This document shows positions 1 through 9,444 of a stretch of DNA of 64,000 nt, one piece after another (position 1 is the first letter of the stretch; every line of letters begins with the position of its first letter). The translations under genes were made by a program, and so were the position numbers. Under the pieces are notes generated by a model that saw only the letters and a list, made by a program, of their open reading frames with translations, had not been told where the DNA came from and searched no databases. The DNA lies in the NCBI RefSeq assembly GCF_009811795.1, contig NZ_BLJE01000002.1, positions 1,302,001 through 1,366,000 on the forward strand, read 5' to 3'. This DNA comes from Litoreibacter roseus (GTDB lineage Bacteria > Pseudomonadota > Alphaproteobacteria > Rhodobacterales > Rhodobacteraceae).

Positions 1-766
1 CTGTGGCGACCTGAGTGACTGTTCCGTCGGGCGCGATGCGGTAGGTTGCAGTTGGCAGTTCCCGCACGGCCTCCCCGATCTCCGGCGGCTGTCCCAGACG
101 ATTGTTCAGAAGCCCGTCGACGTTGGAAGGACCGCCAGCCGCATCCGGCGCGCCTTCATAGAGCTGGCCCCCATAGGGCGGATCGGTGAACCAGTAGCTG
201 CCATCCGGATGCGCGACGACGTCGTTGGGTGAGTTTAGACCCTTGCCTTCGAAGTTGTCCGCAAGGATCGTGACAGAGCCATCAAGCTCATACCTAACAA
301 CCCGGCGTGTGAGGTGCTCACAACTCAACTGGCGGCCCTGAAAATCGAAGCTGTTCCCGTTGGAGTTGTTCGACGGGTCCCGAAACTCCGACACGTGGCC
401 GTCGTCTTCCAGCCATCGCATCTGACGGTTGTTCGGAATGTCGGACCAGACAAGGTAACGCCCTTGCGCGTTCCATGCAGGTCCCTCGGCCCAAAGCGCA
501 CCGGTCCAAAGCCGCTGGATCGGGGCGTTTGGCTGCATCAACCCCCAAAATCGGTCGTCCAGTGCGATGACGTCGGGGTCCCAGAAATATACGTTGGGCG
601 GCGCGTCAGGAGCAAAACTCCGTGACGGCTGGGTGATCGTGCTTGGCGGCTCGACCGCCGTTGACTGGGCATTTGCGGCAATCGGCGCCAAACCCAGTGT
701 TAAACCTGTGCTGCCAATAGCGCTCAATGCGGTTCGACGGGATACGGTATGTCTATGCGACTTCAT
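1..766 (-). CDS. SMP-30/gluconolactonase-family protein, Tat-exported, C-terminus cut by window edge
   Basis: The minus strand is open from an ATG at 766 to the window edge, giving about 255 N-terminal residues. GGAGG lies 6-8 bases upstream of the ATG. The protein starts with a Tat-like signal (SRRTAL near residue 9, hydrophobic stretch, ANA near residue 33), so export to the periplasm is expected. After it come motifs of the SMP-30/gluconolactonase/LRE beta-propeller: WAEGPAW, SDIPNNR, NGNSFD, LNSPNDVV and WFTDPPYG. These include the glutamate, asparagine and aspartate usually used for metal binding in this family. Members hydrolyse sugar lactones or similar esters; the substrate here cannot be read from the sequence. 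The family call is firm. The C-terminus and the gene end are outside the window. Confidence 0.88.
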   Translation of the reverse strand, partial: MKSHRHTVSRRTALSAIGSTGLTLGLAPIAANAQSTAVEPPSTITQPSRSFAPDAPPNVYFWDPDVIALDDRFWGLMQPNAPIQRLWTGALWAEGPAWNAQGRYLVWSDIPNNRQMRWLEDDGHVSEFRDPSNNSNGNSFDFQGRQLSCEHLTRRVVRYELDGSVTILADNFEGKGLNSPNDVVAHPDGSYWFTDPPYGGQLYEGAPDAAGGPSNVDGLLNNRLGQPPEIGEAVRELPTATYRIAPDGTVTQVAT

Positions 767-991
767 GAAAGATCCTCCCAAACATATCAATGAAGACCGC
801 CAGCGTAGGAGCTATCGGATCAGAGTAAGGGGATTTCTCTGACGTCAGGTCAGTCTGGGCGGAGGTCCGCCAATCGGGTGCTGGCGTGAGGTCGGGCGAA
901 CCAAAAGGCCATACCCGCGGATTTCCTTTTTCTTCTTCTTTAGCTTTTACAGCAAACTGGCTAGCGTTCCGCGACATTCTGAAACGGTTAT

Positions 992-2023
992 ATGCCTTCG
1001 AAAACGCCCAAATCCCGGTCGACAGACGCTACGCCTGTTTCTCAGACGTTCAACATTCTTGCCGTCGCGCAGGCGGGGCGTCTGCAATACGAGGCGATCC
1101 TGCTTCTGGCCTCGCTTCGGGACACCAATCCGGATTTTGCCGGACGCATCATCATAGCTGAGCCGCAGATGAACGATCAGTGGGCGCGGGATCCGAAGAT
1201 CAACAACCCTGACGTTCGCGCCCTTCTCATCGCGCTTGGCGCCGAGATTCTGCCGTTCGAGAATAAGGTATTCGGCGCGTCCTATCCCTACGGCAACAAG
1301 ATCGAGGCGTTAAATGTCTTGCCGGAGAAGGAGCCGTTTCTCTTTCTGGATACCGACACGCTTGTGATTGATGACCTTGCGCGTGTCCCGTTTGATTTTG
1401 ACCAGCCCACCGCGTCGATGAAGCGCGAAGGGACGTGGCCCAAGATCGAGCTTTACGGACCGGGATATGCCGAAACCTGGAAGTCGCTCTACGACAGGTT
1501 CGGGCTGTCTTTTGAGGATACTCTGGATCTGTCCCAGCCCGATGAGTACTGGGCCCGGTATCTCTATTTCAACGCGGGGTTCTTTTATTACAGCTGTCCG
1601 CGTCAGTTTGGATCGCGTTTTTTGGAATACGCATGGGCGATCCGCGATGATCCTCCGTCCGAGCTGGTGTGCCAAGAGATGTCGCCTTGGCTGGATCAGG
1701 TTGCCTTGCCGCTTGTGATCCATTCGTTCGGGGGCGGGCGGGATGCGGCTGTTTCTGATGTTATGGATCACGTAGCGACATGCCATTACCGCGCGCTGCC
1801 TTTGCTATATGCGAAGGAAAGCGATGCTGTCGTCGATGTCCTTCACAGGGTTTCCGCGCCCAACAAGGTCAAGAAGGTCGCCAAGCAATATGATCCGTTC
1901 AAGCGGATGATCTATCAAGGACGTGGCATGAAAGTGCGGGCCATGTTTGACCGCGACGACCTCCCGAGGAGAGAACAGCGGATCCGCAATCAGATCAAAC
2001 GTGCCAACCTGTGGATGCGATAG
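992..2023 (+). CDS. Glycosyltransferase-like (GT-A/GT8-type) hypothetical protein
   Basis: 343 residues with no signal peptide or clear membrane segment. The motif FLFLDTDTLVIDD near residue 115 resembles the DxD metal and nucleotide-sugar binding site of GT-A glycosyltransferases. It follows a segment (NKIEAL) that resembles the GT8 pattern. The C-terminal third is basic. The start is the ATG at 992; no strong ribosome binding site is visible. The gene stands alone, with a 225-base gap upstream that shows nothing recognisable, and it is convergent with a small lipoprotein gene. I infer transfer of a sugar from a nucleotide donor, but donor and acceptor are unknown, and a conserved family of unknown function is also possible. 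Confidence 0.7.
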   Translation: MPSKTPKSRSTDATPVSQTFNILAVAQAGRLQYEAILLLASLRDTNPDFAGRIIIAEPQMNDQWARDPKINNPDVRALLIALGAEILPFENKVFGASYPYGNKIEALNVLPEKEPFLFLDTDTLVIDDLARVPFDFDQPTASMKREGTWPKIELYGPGYAETWKSLYDRFGLSFEDTLDLSQPDEYWARYLYFNAGFFYYSCPRQFGSRFLEYAWAIRDDPPSELVCQEMSPWLDQVALPLVIHSFGGGRDAAVSDVMDHVATCHYRALPLLYAKESDAVVDVLHRVSAPNKVKKVAKQYDPFKRMIYQGRGMKVRAMFDRDDLPRREQRIRNQIKRANLWMR

Positions 2024-2028
2024 CGGCG

Positions 2029-2232
2029 CTAATTGGTGCAACCTCTGGCATAGAGGTCAGCCGCACTGTCGGCGCCGGAGCACAAAAGCCGCTGTTCAGC
2101 GCTGCCGCGTTGAAACGTCGAGCTGCCGCTGGTGCTTGTCTGATAGGTTGTCGCGCAGCCCGATACGAGAAAGGCGAGGGCCACAGCCGTAAGAACGTGG
2201 GGGCTTGGGGTGCATACAGTTTTAAATTTCAC
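2029..2232 (-). CDS. Small lipoprotein, 67 aa, GTG start
   Basis: The start is taken as the GTG at 2232 because CAGGAGAC lies at ideal distance just upstream; a further in-frame ATG at 2307 lacks such a site. The protein has a short basic N-terminus, a hydrophobic stretch and the lipobox VSGC near residue 25, then a serine/threonine-rich, polar tail with two further cysteines. This predicts a lipidated protein of the inner or outer membrane. I do not recognise the family. It is convergent with the glycosyltransferase-like gene, whose stop is 6 bases away. Confidence 0.7.
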   Translation of the reverse strand: MKFKTVCTPSPHVLTAVALAFLVSGCATTYQTSTSGSSTFQRGSAEQRLLCSGADSAADLYARGCTN

Positions 2233-2395
2233 GTTAGTCTCCTGACCCGGCACAACCTGACCACGCGCTTGACGGGCATGAGCCGATGTTTTCTTTGCAA
2301 AATGCAAGGGCGCTGTGCCTCACGATCTTAGTGCGCGAGATAGGGCAAAAGTGATCGGTGTCTTGTGCATGGGCAGAGAAGTGGCGGTTTTTTGA

Positions 2396-3574
2396 TCACC
2401 CGACGGTGTAGTCTGGCTTACTGAGATTGTTTGACACGACGATATGAAGCACTGCGATCAGTGCCGTTACGCCACCCGCTACACCAAGCGCACCAAGCCC
2501 GTAGGAGGAGATGACGGCACCCCCAAGAGCCGACCCCAAAGCGGCACCGACGTAGATTGCAGCGGCGTTAAGGGCCAGGACAACGCCGGTTCGTTCCGGC
2601 GCTATCGCGATCAGTCTCACCTGCTGGCCTGCCATGAAAGACCACCCGCAAATCGACCAAACCAGAAGCAACCCAAACAACAGGCTATTGGGGAGCGGCA
2701 GTGTCGAAAAGAGCGGCATCAGAACGACCTGCAGGCCTGCCAAACCAAGGAGCGTCCGAAATGGACCGATTTTGTCTGCAAGCATGCCGCCCAGAACATT
2801 CCCAATGACCGCGCCTAACCCGAAGATGAGCAAGGCAACCGTGATGCCATCCCGCTCAAACCCCATCTGGGTCGCAAGGAGCGGACTGATGTATGTGTAG
2901 AGGACGTAGATCGCGCCCAGAAAAGATGTGGTGAACAAGACAGCCAGCATCGTCGGTCCATCGCGCAAGGTCGCGCCCAGATCAGCAAGGCTCACAGTCT
3001 CAAATGACAGACCAGAAGGCACCCGCGTCCAGATCAGAAAAATACAAGGCAAGGCCAACGCAACAACGATCAGAAGTGCCGCGCGCCACCCGAATGTGTA
3101 GGCCACGAAGCTTCCCATCGGGACGCCAAGAACCTGTGCGAGGGTCAGCCCGAAAAATACGGCTGCCAACGCGCGTCCGCGCCGTTCCGGTGGGCTTAGC
3201 CCTGCGCCAACAGCTGCTGCGACCGGTGTAAACATTCCCGCGCCCGCTGCCGCAAACATGCGGGCGACATTCAGTGCTTCGATATTCGGTGCGAAGGCTG
3301 AGGCAAGGCTCGCCAATCCAAACAGGGAGAGCCCATAGGTCAGGATACGCCGTCGCCCGATTTTGCCGGTCAGTGAGACCAGCAGCGGCGACAAAATCGC
3401 GTAGGCAATGGCGTAGGTAGTCATGATCCAACCTGCCGCCGAGGCGGTCAGGGAAAAATCATCTGCAATCGGATTCAGGAGCCCGATTACCACAAAGGCA
3501 CCCATGCCGATCACGAAGTTGGATGCCGATAGGACCGAGATCAGCAGAGGATGCGCACCGGTGGCGTCACTCAC
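2396..3574 (-). CDS. MFS transporter, DHA1-type efflux permease
   Basis: 392 residues with about 12 hydrophobic segments. The loop between segments 2 and 3 carries GKIGRRR, the usual MFS signature position, and the second half repeats it weakly as ADKIGP. This is the drug:H+ antiporter 1 layout (AraJ/sugar-efflux-like), acting in the inner membrane. The ATG overlaps the hisE stop by 4 bases (ATGA), so it is the last gene of the hisF-hisE transcript. The substrate is unknown. Placement behind his genes does not show a role in histidine metabolism. Confidence 0.85.
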   Translation of the reverse strand: MSDATGAHPLLISVLSASNFVIGMGAFVVIGLLNPIADDFSLTASAAGWIMTTYAIAYAILSPLLVSLTGKIGRRRILTYGLSLFGLASLASAFAPNIEALNVARMFAAAGAGMFTPVAAAVGAGLSPPERRGRALAAVFFGLTLAQVLGVPMGSFVAYTFGWRAALLIVVALALPCIFLIWTRVPSGLSFETVSLADLGATLRDGPTMLAVLFTTSFLGAIYVLYTYISPLLATQMGFERDGITVALLIFGLGAVIGNVLGGMLADKIGPFRTLLGLAGLQVVLMPLFSTLPLPNSLLFGLLLVWSICGWSFMAGQQVRLIAIAPERTGVVLALNAAAIYVGAALGSALGGAVISSYGLGALGVAGGVTALIAVLHIVVSNNLSKPDYTVG

Positions 3575-3885
3575 GTGCGGGCTTCTTTCTCTTCGATCCC
3601 GGAGACCCCCTCGCGTCGGGCCAGTTCCGACAGAACATCCTCGAACGGCACGTCGCGCGCGGCGAGCATTACCAGCAGATGATAGATCACATCCGCCGCC
3701 TCTGCGGTCAGGTTGGCCCGGTCGTTCTTTGCGCAGGCGATCACCGCCTCAATCGCTTCTTCCCCGAACTTCTCGGCGCATTTATCCGGACCTTTTGACA
3801 GAAGCTTCGCTGTCCAGCTGGTTTCGGGCGCGGCGGTTTTCCGGTCTTCGATGGTCTTGGCCAGCACATCAAGGACGTGGGTCAT
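3571..3885 (-). CDS. hisE: Phosphoribosyl-ATP pyrophosphatase HisE
   Basis: 104 residues, normal length for a stand-alone HisE. It removes pyrophosphate from phosphoribosyl-ATP to give phosphoribosyl-AMP, step 2 of histidine synthesis, in the cytoplasm. The all-alpha MazG-like fold is indicated by [14 protein letters not shown] (residues about 39-52) and [12 protein letters not shown], which carry the acidic metal ligands. Its start overlaps the hisF stop by 4 bases and its stop overlaps the MFS start by 4 bases, so the three genes are translationally coupled. hisI is not in the window. Confidence 0.95.
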   Translation of the reverse strand: MTHVLDVLAKTIEDRKTAAPETSWTAKLLSKGPDKCAEKFGEEAIEAVIACAKNDRANLTAEAADVIYHLLVMLAARDVPFEDVLSELARREGVSGIEEKEART

Positions 3886-4646
3886 GCGTCTATCCTCATG
3901 TTCAAACCTGCGCGCGCCATATGCAGCTTGGCCTCCTGAATGGTAAAATCGCCGAAATGAAAGATCGAGGCGGCGAGCACGGCGTCCGCACCACCAAGTG
4001 TTACGCCCTCGACAAGATGATCCAGCGTGCCGACGCCGCCCGAGGCGATGACCGGGATCGTTACCGCGTCAGAGATGGCCCGCGTGAGAGGCAGGTTGAA
4101 GCCCGAACGTGTGCCGTCCCGGTCCATCGAGGTCAGCAGGATTTCCCCGGCGCCCAGATCTGCCATCTGTCGCGCGAACGCGACGGCGTCGATGCCCGTT
4201 GGCTTGCGGCCGCCATGGGTGAAAATCTCCCAACGGTCGTCTGCCACCGATTTGGCATCGATGGCCACGACGATGCATTGGCTTCCAAAGCGATCTGCGG
4301 CTTCCGCCACAACAGTCGGATCGGCGACAGCGGCAGAGTTGAAGCTGACTTTATCCGCGCCTGCCAGAAGCAGCTTGCGCACATCATGATGTGTGCGCAC
4401 GCCACCTCCGACGGTGAGCGGGATGTAGCAGGCCTCTGCCGTGCGGGTGACCACATCAAACATTGTGCCCCGGTTTTCATGGGTCGCGTTGATGTCCAGA
4501 AAACAGATCTCGTCCGCGCCCGCGGCGTCATAGGCCTTTGCTGCCTCGACAGGATCGCCCGCGTCGATCAGATCGACGAAGTTCACGCCTTTGACGACGC
4601 GACCGTCTTTGACGTCAAGGCAGGGGATGATGCGGGTCTTGAGCAT
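3882..4646 (-). CDS. hisF: Imidazole glycerol phosphate synthase cyclase subunit HisF
   Basis: 254 residues, a full-length (beta/alpha)8 barrel. HisF uses ammonia from HisH to turn PRFAR into imidazole glycerol phosphate and AICAR. The catalytic aspartates sit in [12 protein letters not shown] (Asp11) and in TSMDRDGT near residue 130. The phosphate-binding glycine loops VGGGV and IASGGVG are present. The start [12 protein letters not shown] is typical. It heads a minus-strand hisF-hisE-MFS set and is divergent from the DUF302 gene, sharing a 123-base intergenic region. Confidence 0.97.
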   Translation of the reverse strand: MLKTRIIPCLDVKDGRVVKGVNFVDLIDAGDPVEAAKAYDAAGADEICFLDINATHENRGTMFDVVTRTAEACYIPLTVGGGVRTHHDVRKLLLAGADKVSFNSAAVADPTVVAEAADRFGSQCIVVAIDAKSVADDRWEIFTHGGRKPTGIDAVAFARQMADLGAGEILLTSMDRDGTRSGFNLPLTRAISDAVTIPVIASGGVGTLDHLVEGVTLGGADAVLAASIFHFGDFTIQEAKLHMARAGLNMRIDA

Positions 4647-4769
4647 AGCGGTCCGTTCTGAAACTCCGCGTTCATCTAGCGGCTTATGTCAGCCGATGCC
4701 AGAGAAGTGATTGGAACTGTGCTATGAAGGATGTGTTCTGTCTGCACGTGCCAATTTGGAGGAGTCACC

Positions 4770-5216
4770 ATGAAGAAAGTTTTAGCTGCATCCTTTGCCC
4801 TTGCCATATCCGCAACCTCTGCCTTCGCGGCGGATCTCGTTCAGGTTTCGACATCGAAATCCGTGGATGAAGCCATGGATGCGCTTGAAGCCGCCGTCGG
4901 CAATGCAGGTGCAACGGTGTTTGCCCGTGTGGATCATGCACAAGGCGCGCAAAACGTGGATATGGAACTGGCGGATGCGCAACTTTTGATCTTCGGCAAT
5001 CCAAAACTTGGCACACCTGCGATGCAGGATGACATCCGGGCAGGGCTCTATCTACCGCTTAAAGTGTTAGCCTATGAAGGCGCGGATGGGCAGGTTTACC
5101 TGACATACGAAGATCCGTCGGCAATGCTCGGCGATCTCGACGTGGGCGCTGATGCAGAATATCTGAAGATGATGACCGGCGCGCTGAATAAGCTGACGAC
5201 CGCAGCGGCGAACTAG
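4770..5216 (+). CDS. DUF302 domain protein, exported
   Basis: 148 residues from the ATG at 4770, which has GGAGGAG 6-8 bases upstream. A signal peptide ([19 protein letters not shown]) ends near residue 20, so the protein is periplasmic. The remainder matches the DUF302 pattern: alternating residues of a small alpha/beta domain, then [15 protein letters not shown] and LPLKVLAYE, then LTYEDPSAM. The biochemical function of the family is unknown. The gene lies on the plus strand between minus-strand hisF and hisA. Its stop and the hisA stop share the palindrome CTAG. Confidence 0.88.
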   Translation: MKKVLAASFALAISATSAFAADLVQVSTSKSVDEAMDALEAAVGNAGATVFARVDHAQGAQNVDMELADAQLLIFGNPKLGTPAMQDDIRAGLYLPLKVLAYEGADGQVYLTYEDPSAMLGDLDVGADAEYLKMMTGALNKLTTAAAN

Positions 5217-5935
5217 CCCTTCAGCACTGCCAACGCTTCGCCGAGGTCGAACGCACCGTCATAAAGCGCGCGTCCACTGATCGCACCGTTCAGGGGCGCG
5301 TTTGCTGTTTTCAGCGCTTTCAGATCGTCCAACGATGAGACACCGCCGGATGCGATAACCGGGATCGAGACTGCGCGCGCAAGTGCTGCTGTCGCCTCGA
5401 CGTTCGGTCCCTGCATGGCACCATCGCGGTTGATATCTGTGTAGATGATCGCCGCGATCCCAGCGTCTTCAAACTGGCGAGCCAAGTCGGTCGCTTCGAT
5501 ATCGGTCTCTTCCGCCCAGCCCCGGGTGGCAACCATGCTGTTGCGGGCGTCGATGCCGACAGCCACCTGACCGGGGAACGCCTGCGCCGCATCGCGGACC
5601 AGTGCTGGGTTCTCAACCGCAGCCGTGCCCAGAATGACCCGCGCCAAGCCCTTGCTCAGCCATGTTTCGATGGTCTTCAAATCCCGAATACCCCCGCCAA
5701 GCTGCGCCGGGATGTCCGTAGCGCTCAGGATTGCTTCGACCGCGTCTGCGTTCACGGGCTGGCCCGCGAATGCGCCGTTCAGATCCACAAGATGAAGCCA
5801 TTCGCAACCGGCCTCCTGAAAGCTGAGGGCTTGAGCTGCCGGGTCATCGCTGAACACGGTCGCCTGATCCATCTCCCCCTTATAAAGCCGGACGCAGTTT
5901 CCGTCCTTCAGGTCAATCGCAGGGTAAAGGATCAT
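5213..5935 (-). CDS. hisA: ProFAR isomerase HisA
   Basis: 240 residues from the ATG at 5935; an in-frame GTG three codons upstream is possible but has no better ribosome binding site. HisA isomerises ProFAR to PRFAR, the substrate of HisF. The barrel shows the half-repeat symmetry of the family: [12 protein letters not shown] (catalytic Asp8) and [10 protein letters not shown] near residue 170, with phosphate loops LGGGIRD and IASGGVS. It is a single gene between two plus-strand genes and is convergent with the DUF302 gene. Probably it is transcribed with hisB-hisH through the antisense DUF2147 gene, or from its own promoter near 5940-6060. Confidence 0.96.
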   Translation of the reverse strand: MILYPAIDLKDGNCVRLYKGEMDQATVFSDDPAAQALSFQEAGCEWLHLVDLNGAFAGQPVNADAVEAILSATDIPAQLGGGIRDLKTIETWLSKGLARVILGTAAVENPALVRDAAQAFPGQVAVGIDARNSMVATRGWAEETDIEATDLARQFEDAGIAAIIYTDINRDGAMQGPNVEATAALARAVSIPVIASGGVSSLDDLKALKTANAPLNGAISGRALYDGAFDLGEALAVLKG

Positions 5936-6079
5936 CTTTCGCACTCGCTTGGATCGTCAGATTTGGCGCCTCTTAACCACACCTTAATCCGGGCTGCAAA
6001 GATATAAGACCCAACGTTAGCCTTGCCTGATCGGTGGTCGGTCCGGCAACACTGAGTTCACGATATGAGGGAGGACATC

Positions 6080-6469
6080 ATGAATAAACTCGTTTTGGCA
6101 CTGGGTGCTGTACTGGTGAGTGCCGGTTTTGCGGCTGCAGACCCTTTGGAAGGGCAGTGGCGCACGGCAAAGGATGACAACGGAAACTCCGGCCTGATCG
6201 ACGTTGCGCCCTGTGGCAATGCGTTGTGCGGAACGCTGATCCGTTCCTATAACAGTGCCGGACAGCAGATTCAGTCAGAGCATACAGGCCGCCGGATCAT
6301 CTCCGCGACCACGCCTTCAGGTGGCGGAAAGTACCGCGGCAAGGTTTTTTCGCCGGATCGGGGAAAAACCTATAACTCCAAGCTGCAACTTAACGGCAAC
6401 ACGCTGAAGGTGTCGGGTTGCGTCTTTGGGATCTGCCGGGACGGTGGTACGTGGCAGCGCGTCAACTGA
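6080..6469 (+). CDS. DUF2147 family exported protein
   Basis: 129 residues from the ATG at 6080, preceded by GGGAGGAC. A signal peptide ends at AAA near residue 20. The mature part has the DUF2147 pattern: LEGQWRTAKDDNG, then CGNALCGTLI, a polar core, and KVSGCVFGICRDGGTWQRV at the end, with four cysteines that could form disulfides. The family is a small lipocalin-like beta barrel of unknown function in the periplasm. The gene sits on the plus strand between hisH and hisA. Confidence 0.88.
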   Translation: MNKLVLALGAVLVSAGFAAADPLEGQWRTAKDDNGNSGLIDVAPCGNALCGTLIRSYNSAGQQIQSEHTGRRIISATTPSGGGKYRGKVFSPDRGKTYNSKLQLNGNTLKVSGCVFGICRDGGTWQRVN

Positions 6470-6510
6470 ACTGAACGCCAGCCTCTGACGGCCAATGCGG
6501 TCAGGGGCTG

Positions 6511-7152
6511 CTACGGTGTCCAGGCCAAAAAGTTCGATATCATGCGAAGGCCAGCCGACTGGCTTTTCTCGGGGTGAAATTGCAATCCGATGATCGTGTC
6601 ACGCGCGACAATTGCCGTGATTTCTTCTTCGTACTCGACATAGGCCAAGCGATTTTCGGGATCTGCCAGTTTCATATGGTAGGAATGCACGAAATAGGCG
6701 TGATCACCGGTGTTGATGCCGTCCAGAACCGGATGCGGGCGATCAAGGATCAGATCATTCCAGCCCATATGCGGAACCTTCAGCGACGTATCGCTCGGCG
6801 CGATCTTGACGACTTCCCCGCCGATCCAGTCAAAACCGGGCGTGTCTTCATATTCGCGCCCCCAACTGGCAAGCATCTGCATACCAACGCAGATACCCAT
6901 AAAGGGGCGCGCGCGTGTTTGCACGGCGTCCGCAATGGCTTCATACAACGCCGCGCGATCCTGCATCAGCGCCTTGCGGCAAGCCGGAAACGCCCCGTCA
7001 CCGGGCAAAACAATCCTGTCTGCACGGGAAACGTCTTCGGGCTTGGACGAGACGATGACAGAACCATGCCCGCCCTCCGCAGCCATGCGCTGAAACGCCT
7101 TTTCTGCTGAGTGCAGATTGCCGCTCTCGTAGTCGACCAGAACCGTCAGCAC
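6511..7152 (-). CDS. hisH: Imidazole glycerol phosphate synthase glutaminase subunit HisH
   Basis: 213 residues from the GTG at 7152, which follows the hisB stop by one base; this start places LTVLVDYESGNLHS at the N-terminus as in other HisH proteins. An in-frame start at 7209 would add 19 residues and overlap hisB. It is a class I glutamine amidotransferase that passes ammonia to HisF. The nucleophile is in GICVGMQML near residue 90 and the histidine-glutamate pair is in FHPEKSQ near residue 195. It is coupled to hisB. Confidence 0.95.
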   Translation of the reverse strand: MLTVLVDYESGNLHSAEKAFQRMAAEGGHGSVIVSSKPEDVSRADRIVLPGDGAFPACRKALMQDRAALYEAIADAVQTRARPFMGICVGMQMLASWGREYEDTPGFDWIGGEVVKIAPSDTSLKVPHMGWNDLILDRPHPVLDGINTGDHAYFVHSYHMKLADPENRLAYVEYEEEITAIVARDTIIGLQFHPEKSQSAGLRMISNFLAWTP

Positions 7153-7153
7153 G

Positions 7154-7750
7154 TCAGAGGCTGCCCTTTGTCGAGGGGATCGCATCCGATTTACGAGGGT
7201 CGGTTTCAACGGCGTTTCGCAGCGCCCGCGCTACAGCCTTGAAGGCTGCTTCCGCGATGTGGTGGCTGTTGAACCCGTGCAATTTGTCGATGTGCAGCGT
7301 GATGCCCCCGTGGGTCGCCAACGCCTGAAAGAACTCCCGCACCAGTTCGGTATCGAATGTGCCGATCTTGGCCGTTGGGAGGTCCAGATTGCAGATGAGA
7401 TAGGGCCGCCCGGACAGGTCAAGCGCCGTGCGCACTTGGGCGTCATCCATCGCCAGATGGCACTCGCCATAACGGCGGATGCCTCGCTTGTCCCCGAGCG
7501 CCTGTGTCAGGGCCTGACCAAGAGCGATCCCTGTATCTTCAACGGTGTGGTGATCGTCGATGTGCAAATCGCCCGTTGCCCGAACTTTTATATCGATCAG
7601 CGCGTGACGGGCAAGCTGGTCGAGCATGTGGTCAAAGAACCCGACGCCCGTTTGATTGTCGTACTGTCCAGTACCGTCGAGATTGATTTCGACGGAGATA
7701 TCGGTTTCTGCAGTGGTTCTGCTGATTGAAGCTGTGCGCATGTCACTCAT
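7154..7750 (-). CDS. hisB: Imidazoleglycerol-phosphate dehydratase HisB
   Basis: 198 residues, the usual size of the monofunctional enzyme. It dehydrates imidazole glycerol phosphate to imidazole acetol phosphate using two manganese ions. The metal-binding histidine motifs [25 protein letters not shown] and [11 protein letters not shown] are all present. ATG codons at 7750 and 7741 are both possible starts. It is the first gene of the minus-strand his set; 129 bases separate it from the SDR gene upstream. Confidence 0.97.
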   Translation of the reverse strand: MSDMRTASISRTTAETDISVEINLDGTGQYDNQTGVGFFDHMLDQLARHALIDIKVRATGDLHIDDHHTVEDTGIALGQALTQALGDKRGIRRYGECHLAMDDAQVRTALDLSGRPYLICNLDLPTAKIGTFDTELVREFFQALATHGGITLHIDKLHGFNSHHIAEAAFKAVARALRNAVETDPRKSDAIPSTKGSL

Positions 7751-7879
7751 ATCCCAAGTCTCGGCGGCTTATAGGCCGGGCATCGTCAAGCGCCAAGATG
7801 GTCTGTCACATTTGCGACGCGGCATGGCAAGTGCGCCGCAGGGCAGGGCAACCTCTTGCGGAGATCGCCCTGCATTGGC

Positions 7880-8551
7880 TCACTTCGGATAAATCTGGAT
7901 CGAAGGAATTTCGACGTGGCTCGGCTGCTCAATTGCATAGATGAAGGCCCGCGCGATATCGTCAGGCCGCAATGCGTCCGGCTTTTCTTCATCGAAAAAT
8001 GGCGTGTCGACCATGCCAGGGTTGATGTTGGTCACCCGCGCCCCGGTGCCTGACAGTTCGGCTGCCAGATTGTCTGCATAGCCCCGAATGAACCATTTTG
8101 TGGCGCCGTAAACTGAGCCATCAATGTTTATATGGCCCGCTTTGGAGCCGGTCAGTATAAGGTGACCGCCTGATTTTTTAAGGTGCGGGATGGCGTGCTT
8201 TGCCGTCACCGTCACACCATAGTTGTTGACCAGTATCATTTCCTTGAAGTTTTCGACGTCACCGTTTTCAGTGCCTTTTGCCGAAGCGCCAAGACCGGCA
8301 TTTGCAAACACCACGTCAATCTGCCCAAAGTGTTCTACCGCTTTGTCGAACATCGCTTTTTGCTGATCCGGGTATGTGACGTCGCATTCGATCGCAAGCG
8401 CGTTGTCGTCGCCCAGTTCCTCGGTCAGGTCGTTTAATTTGTCCAGTGATCTCGCGGCCAAAGCAACTTTGTGGCCAGCTTTGACAGCGTGTCGGGCGCA
8501 GGCTGCGCCAATGCCGGAGGATGCGCCTGTGATCAGGATAACTTTGCTCAT
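7880..8551 (-). CDS. SDR-family short-chain dehydrogenase/reductase
   Basis: 223 residues, a classical SDR of slightly short length. It has the cofactor motif TGASSGIG at residues 8-15, NNYG near residue 90 in place of the usual NNAG, and the catalytic YGATK near residue 147 with an upstream TGS serine. AARS after beta strand 2 with a basic residue suggests NADP(H). It lies 57 bases downstream of the DJ-1/PfpI gene on the same strand, so the two are probably cotranscribed and may share the divergent LysR regulator. Substrate unknown. Confidence 0.88.
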   Translation of the reverse strand: MSKVILITGASSGIGAACARHAVKAGHKVALAARSLDKLNDLTEELGDDNALAIECDVTYPDQQKAMFDKAVEHFGQIDVVFANAGLGASAKGTENGDVENFKEMILVNNYGVTVTAKHAIPHLKKSGGHLILTGSKAGHINIDGSVYGATKWFIRGYADNLAAELSGTGARVTNINPGMVDTPFFDEEKPDALRPDDIARAFIYAIEQPSHVEIPSIQIYPK

Positions 8552-8608
8552 TGTGTTCGGACTTTCTTGAAAGAGGGCGGGGCGGTTCAGAACGCACCCC
8601 GCCGGAAA

Positions 8609-9334
8609 TTAGGCCGCGTTGGTCAGTTGAGTGTCAGCAAAAGCTTCAACCAGCAGGCGCGCGACCGGTTCCGCGGATGCGGGGTTTTGGCCTGTCACGA
8701 TGTTCCCGTCGCGTACCGCATAGGCTGAGAACTTGTCGGAGGTTGCCTCAAACTTCGCGCCCTTGGCGCGCAACTCGGTTTCCAGCAAATACGGCACAAC
8801 GTCCGCCAATCCGACCTCACGTTCTTCCGCGTCTGTGAATGCATTGATCTTGCGGTCCGCGACGATCGGGACACCGCCAGAGGTTGTCGCGGACAGCAGA
8901 CCAGCCGGACCATGACAGACGGCGCCGACAATGCCGCCTTTGTCAAACATATGCCCGACGAAATTTGCGAGCTCATCGGATTGCGCAAAGTCCCACATTG
9001 TGCCGTGCCCGCCCGGCAAAAACAGACCGTCATATTGGTCTATCTCAACGTCACCGATGGCTTTGGATGTCTGCAGGTCAGCCATTGCGTCGCCGTCGTC
9101 AAGGAAGCGCTGGACACTTGGCTTGCGATCCCCTTCTTCCCCGATAGAAGACGGATCAGCGGGGGCTTCGCCACCTTTGATTGAAGCGAAGTCAATTTCG
9201 ACGCCTGCATCCCTCAGTGCCCAATAGGGGATTGCCATCTCGTCCATATAGAACCCCGTCAGGCGATCGGATTCGGGAAATTGGCTGACAGATGTCAAAA
9301 TGAACAAAGCGCGTTTGCCGGACAGATCGGTCAT
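8609..9334 (-). CDS. DJ-1/PfpI superfamily protein (Hsp31/glyoxalase III-like)
   Basis: 241 residues from the second ATG at 9334, which has AGGAG at proper spacing; the ATG at 9340 is too close to that site. The nucleophile elbow is in AVCHGPAGLL near residue 140 and the partner acid in LFLPGGHGTMWDF near residue 106. The N-terminal FPESDRLTGFYMDEMAIPYW cap is typical of the Hsp31-like group, whose members act as glyoxalase III or protein deglycase/chaperones. It is first in a two-gene unit with an SDR, divergent from a LysR gene; a role in reactive carbonyl detoxification is inference. Confidence 0.87.
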   Translation of the reverse strand: MTDLSGKRALFILTSVSQFPESDRLTGFYMDEMAIPYWALRDAGVEIDFASIKGGEAPADPSSIGEEGDRKPSVQRFLDDGDAMADLQTSKAIGDVEIDQYDGLFLPGGHGTMWDFAQSDELANFVGHMFDKGGIVGAVCHGPAGLLSATTSGGVPIVADRKINAFTDAEEREVGLADVVPYLLETELRAKGAKFEATSDKFSAYAVRDGNIVTGQNPASAEPVARLLVEAFADTQLTNAA

Positions 9335-9444
9335 GGTCATTCTCCTGTGTTGTTCGGATATCTGGGAAATGGGCTTCGATCAGCCATTTGACAAAACGGG
9401 AAATTTAGGGAAGCTCATAAATAATTTTATGGAACCGCCCTGCA

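Noticed and set aside
3423-4661. Long plus-strand ORF of 412 codons
   Set aside because: It is antisense to hisE and hisF, which are unmistakable, and its translation is arginine-rich with no known motif.
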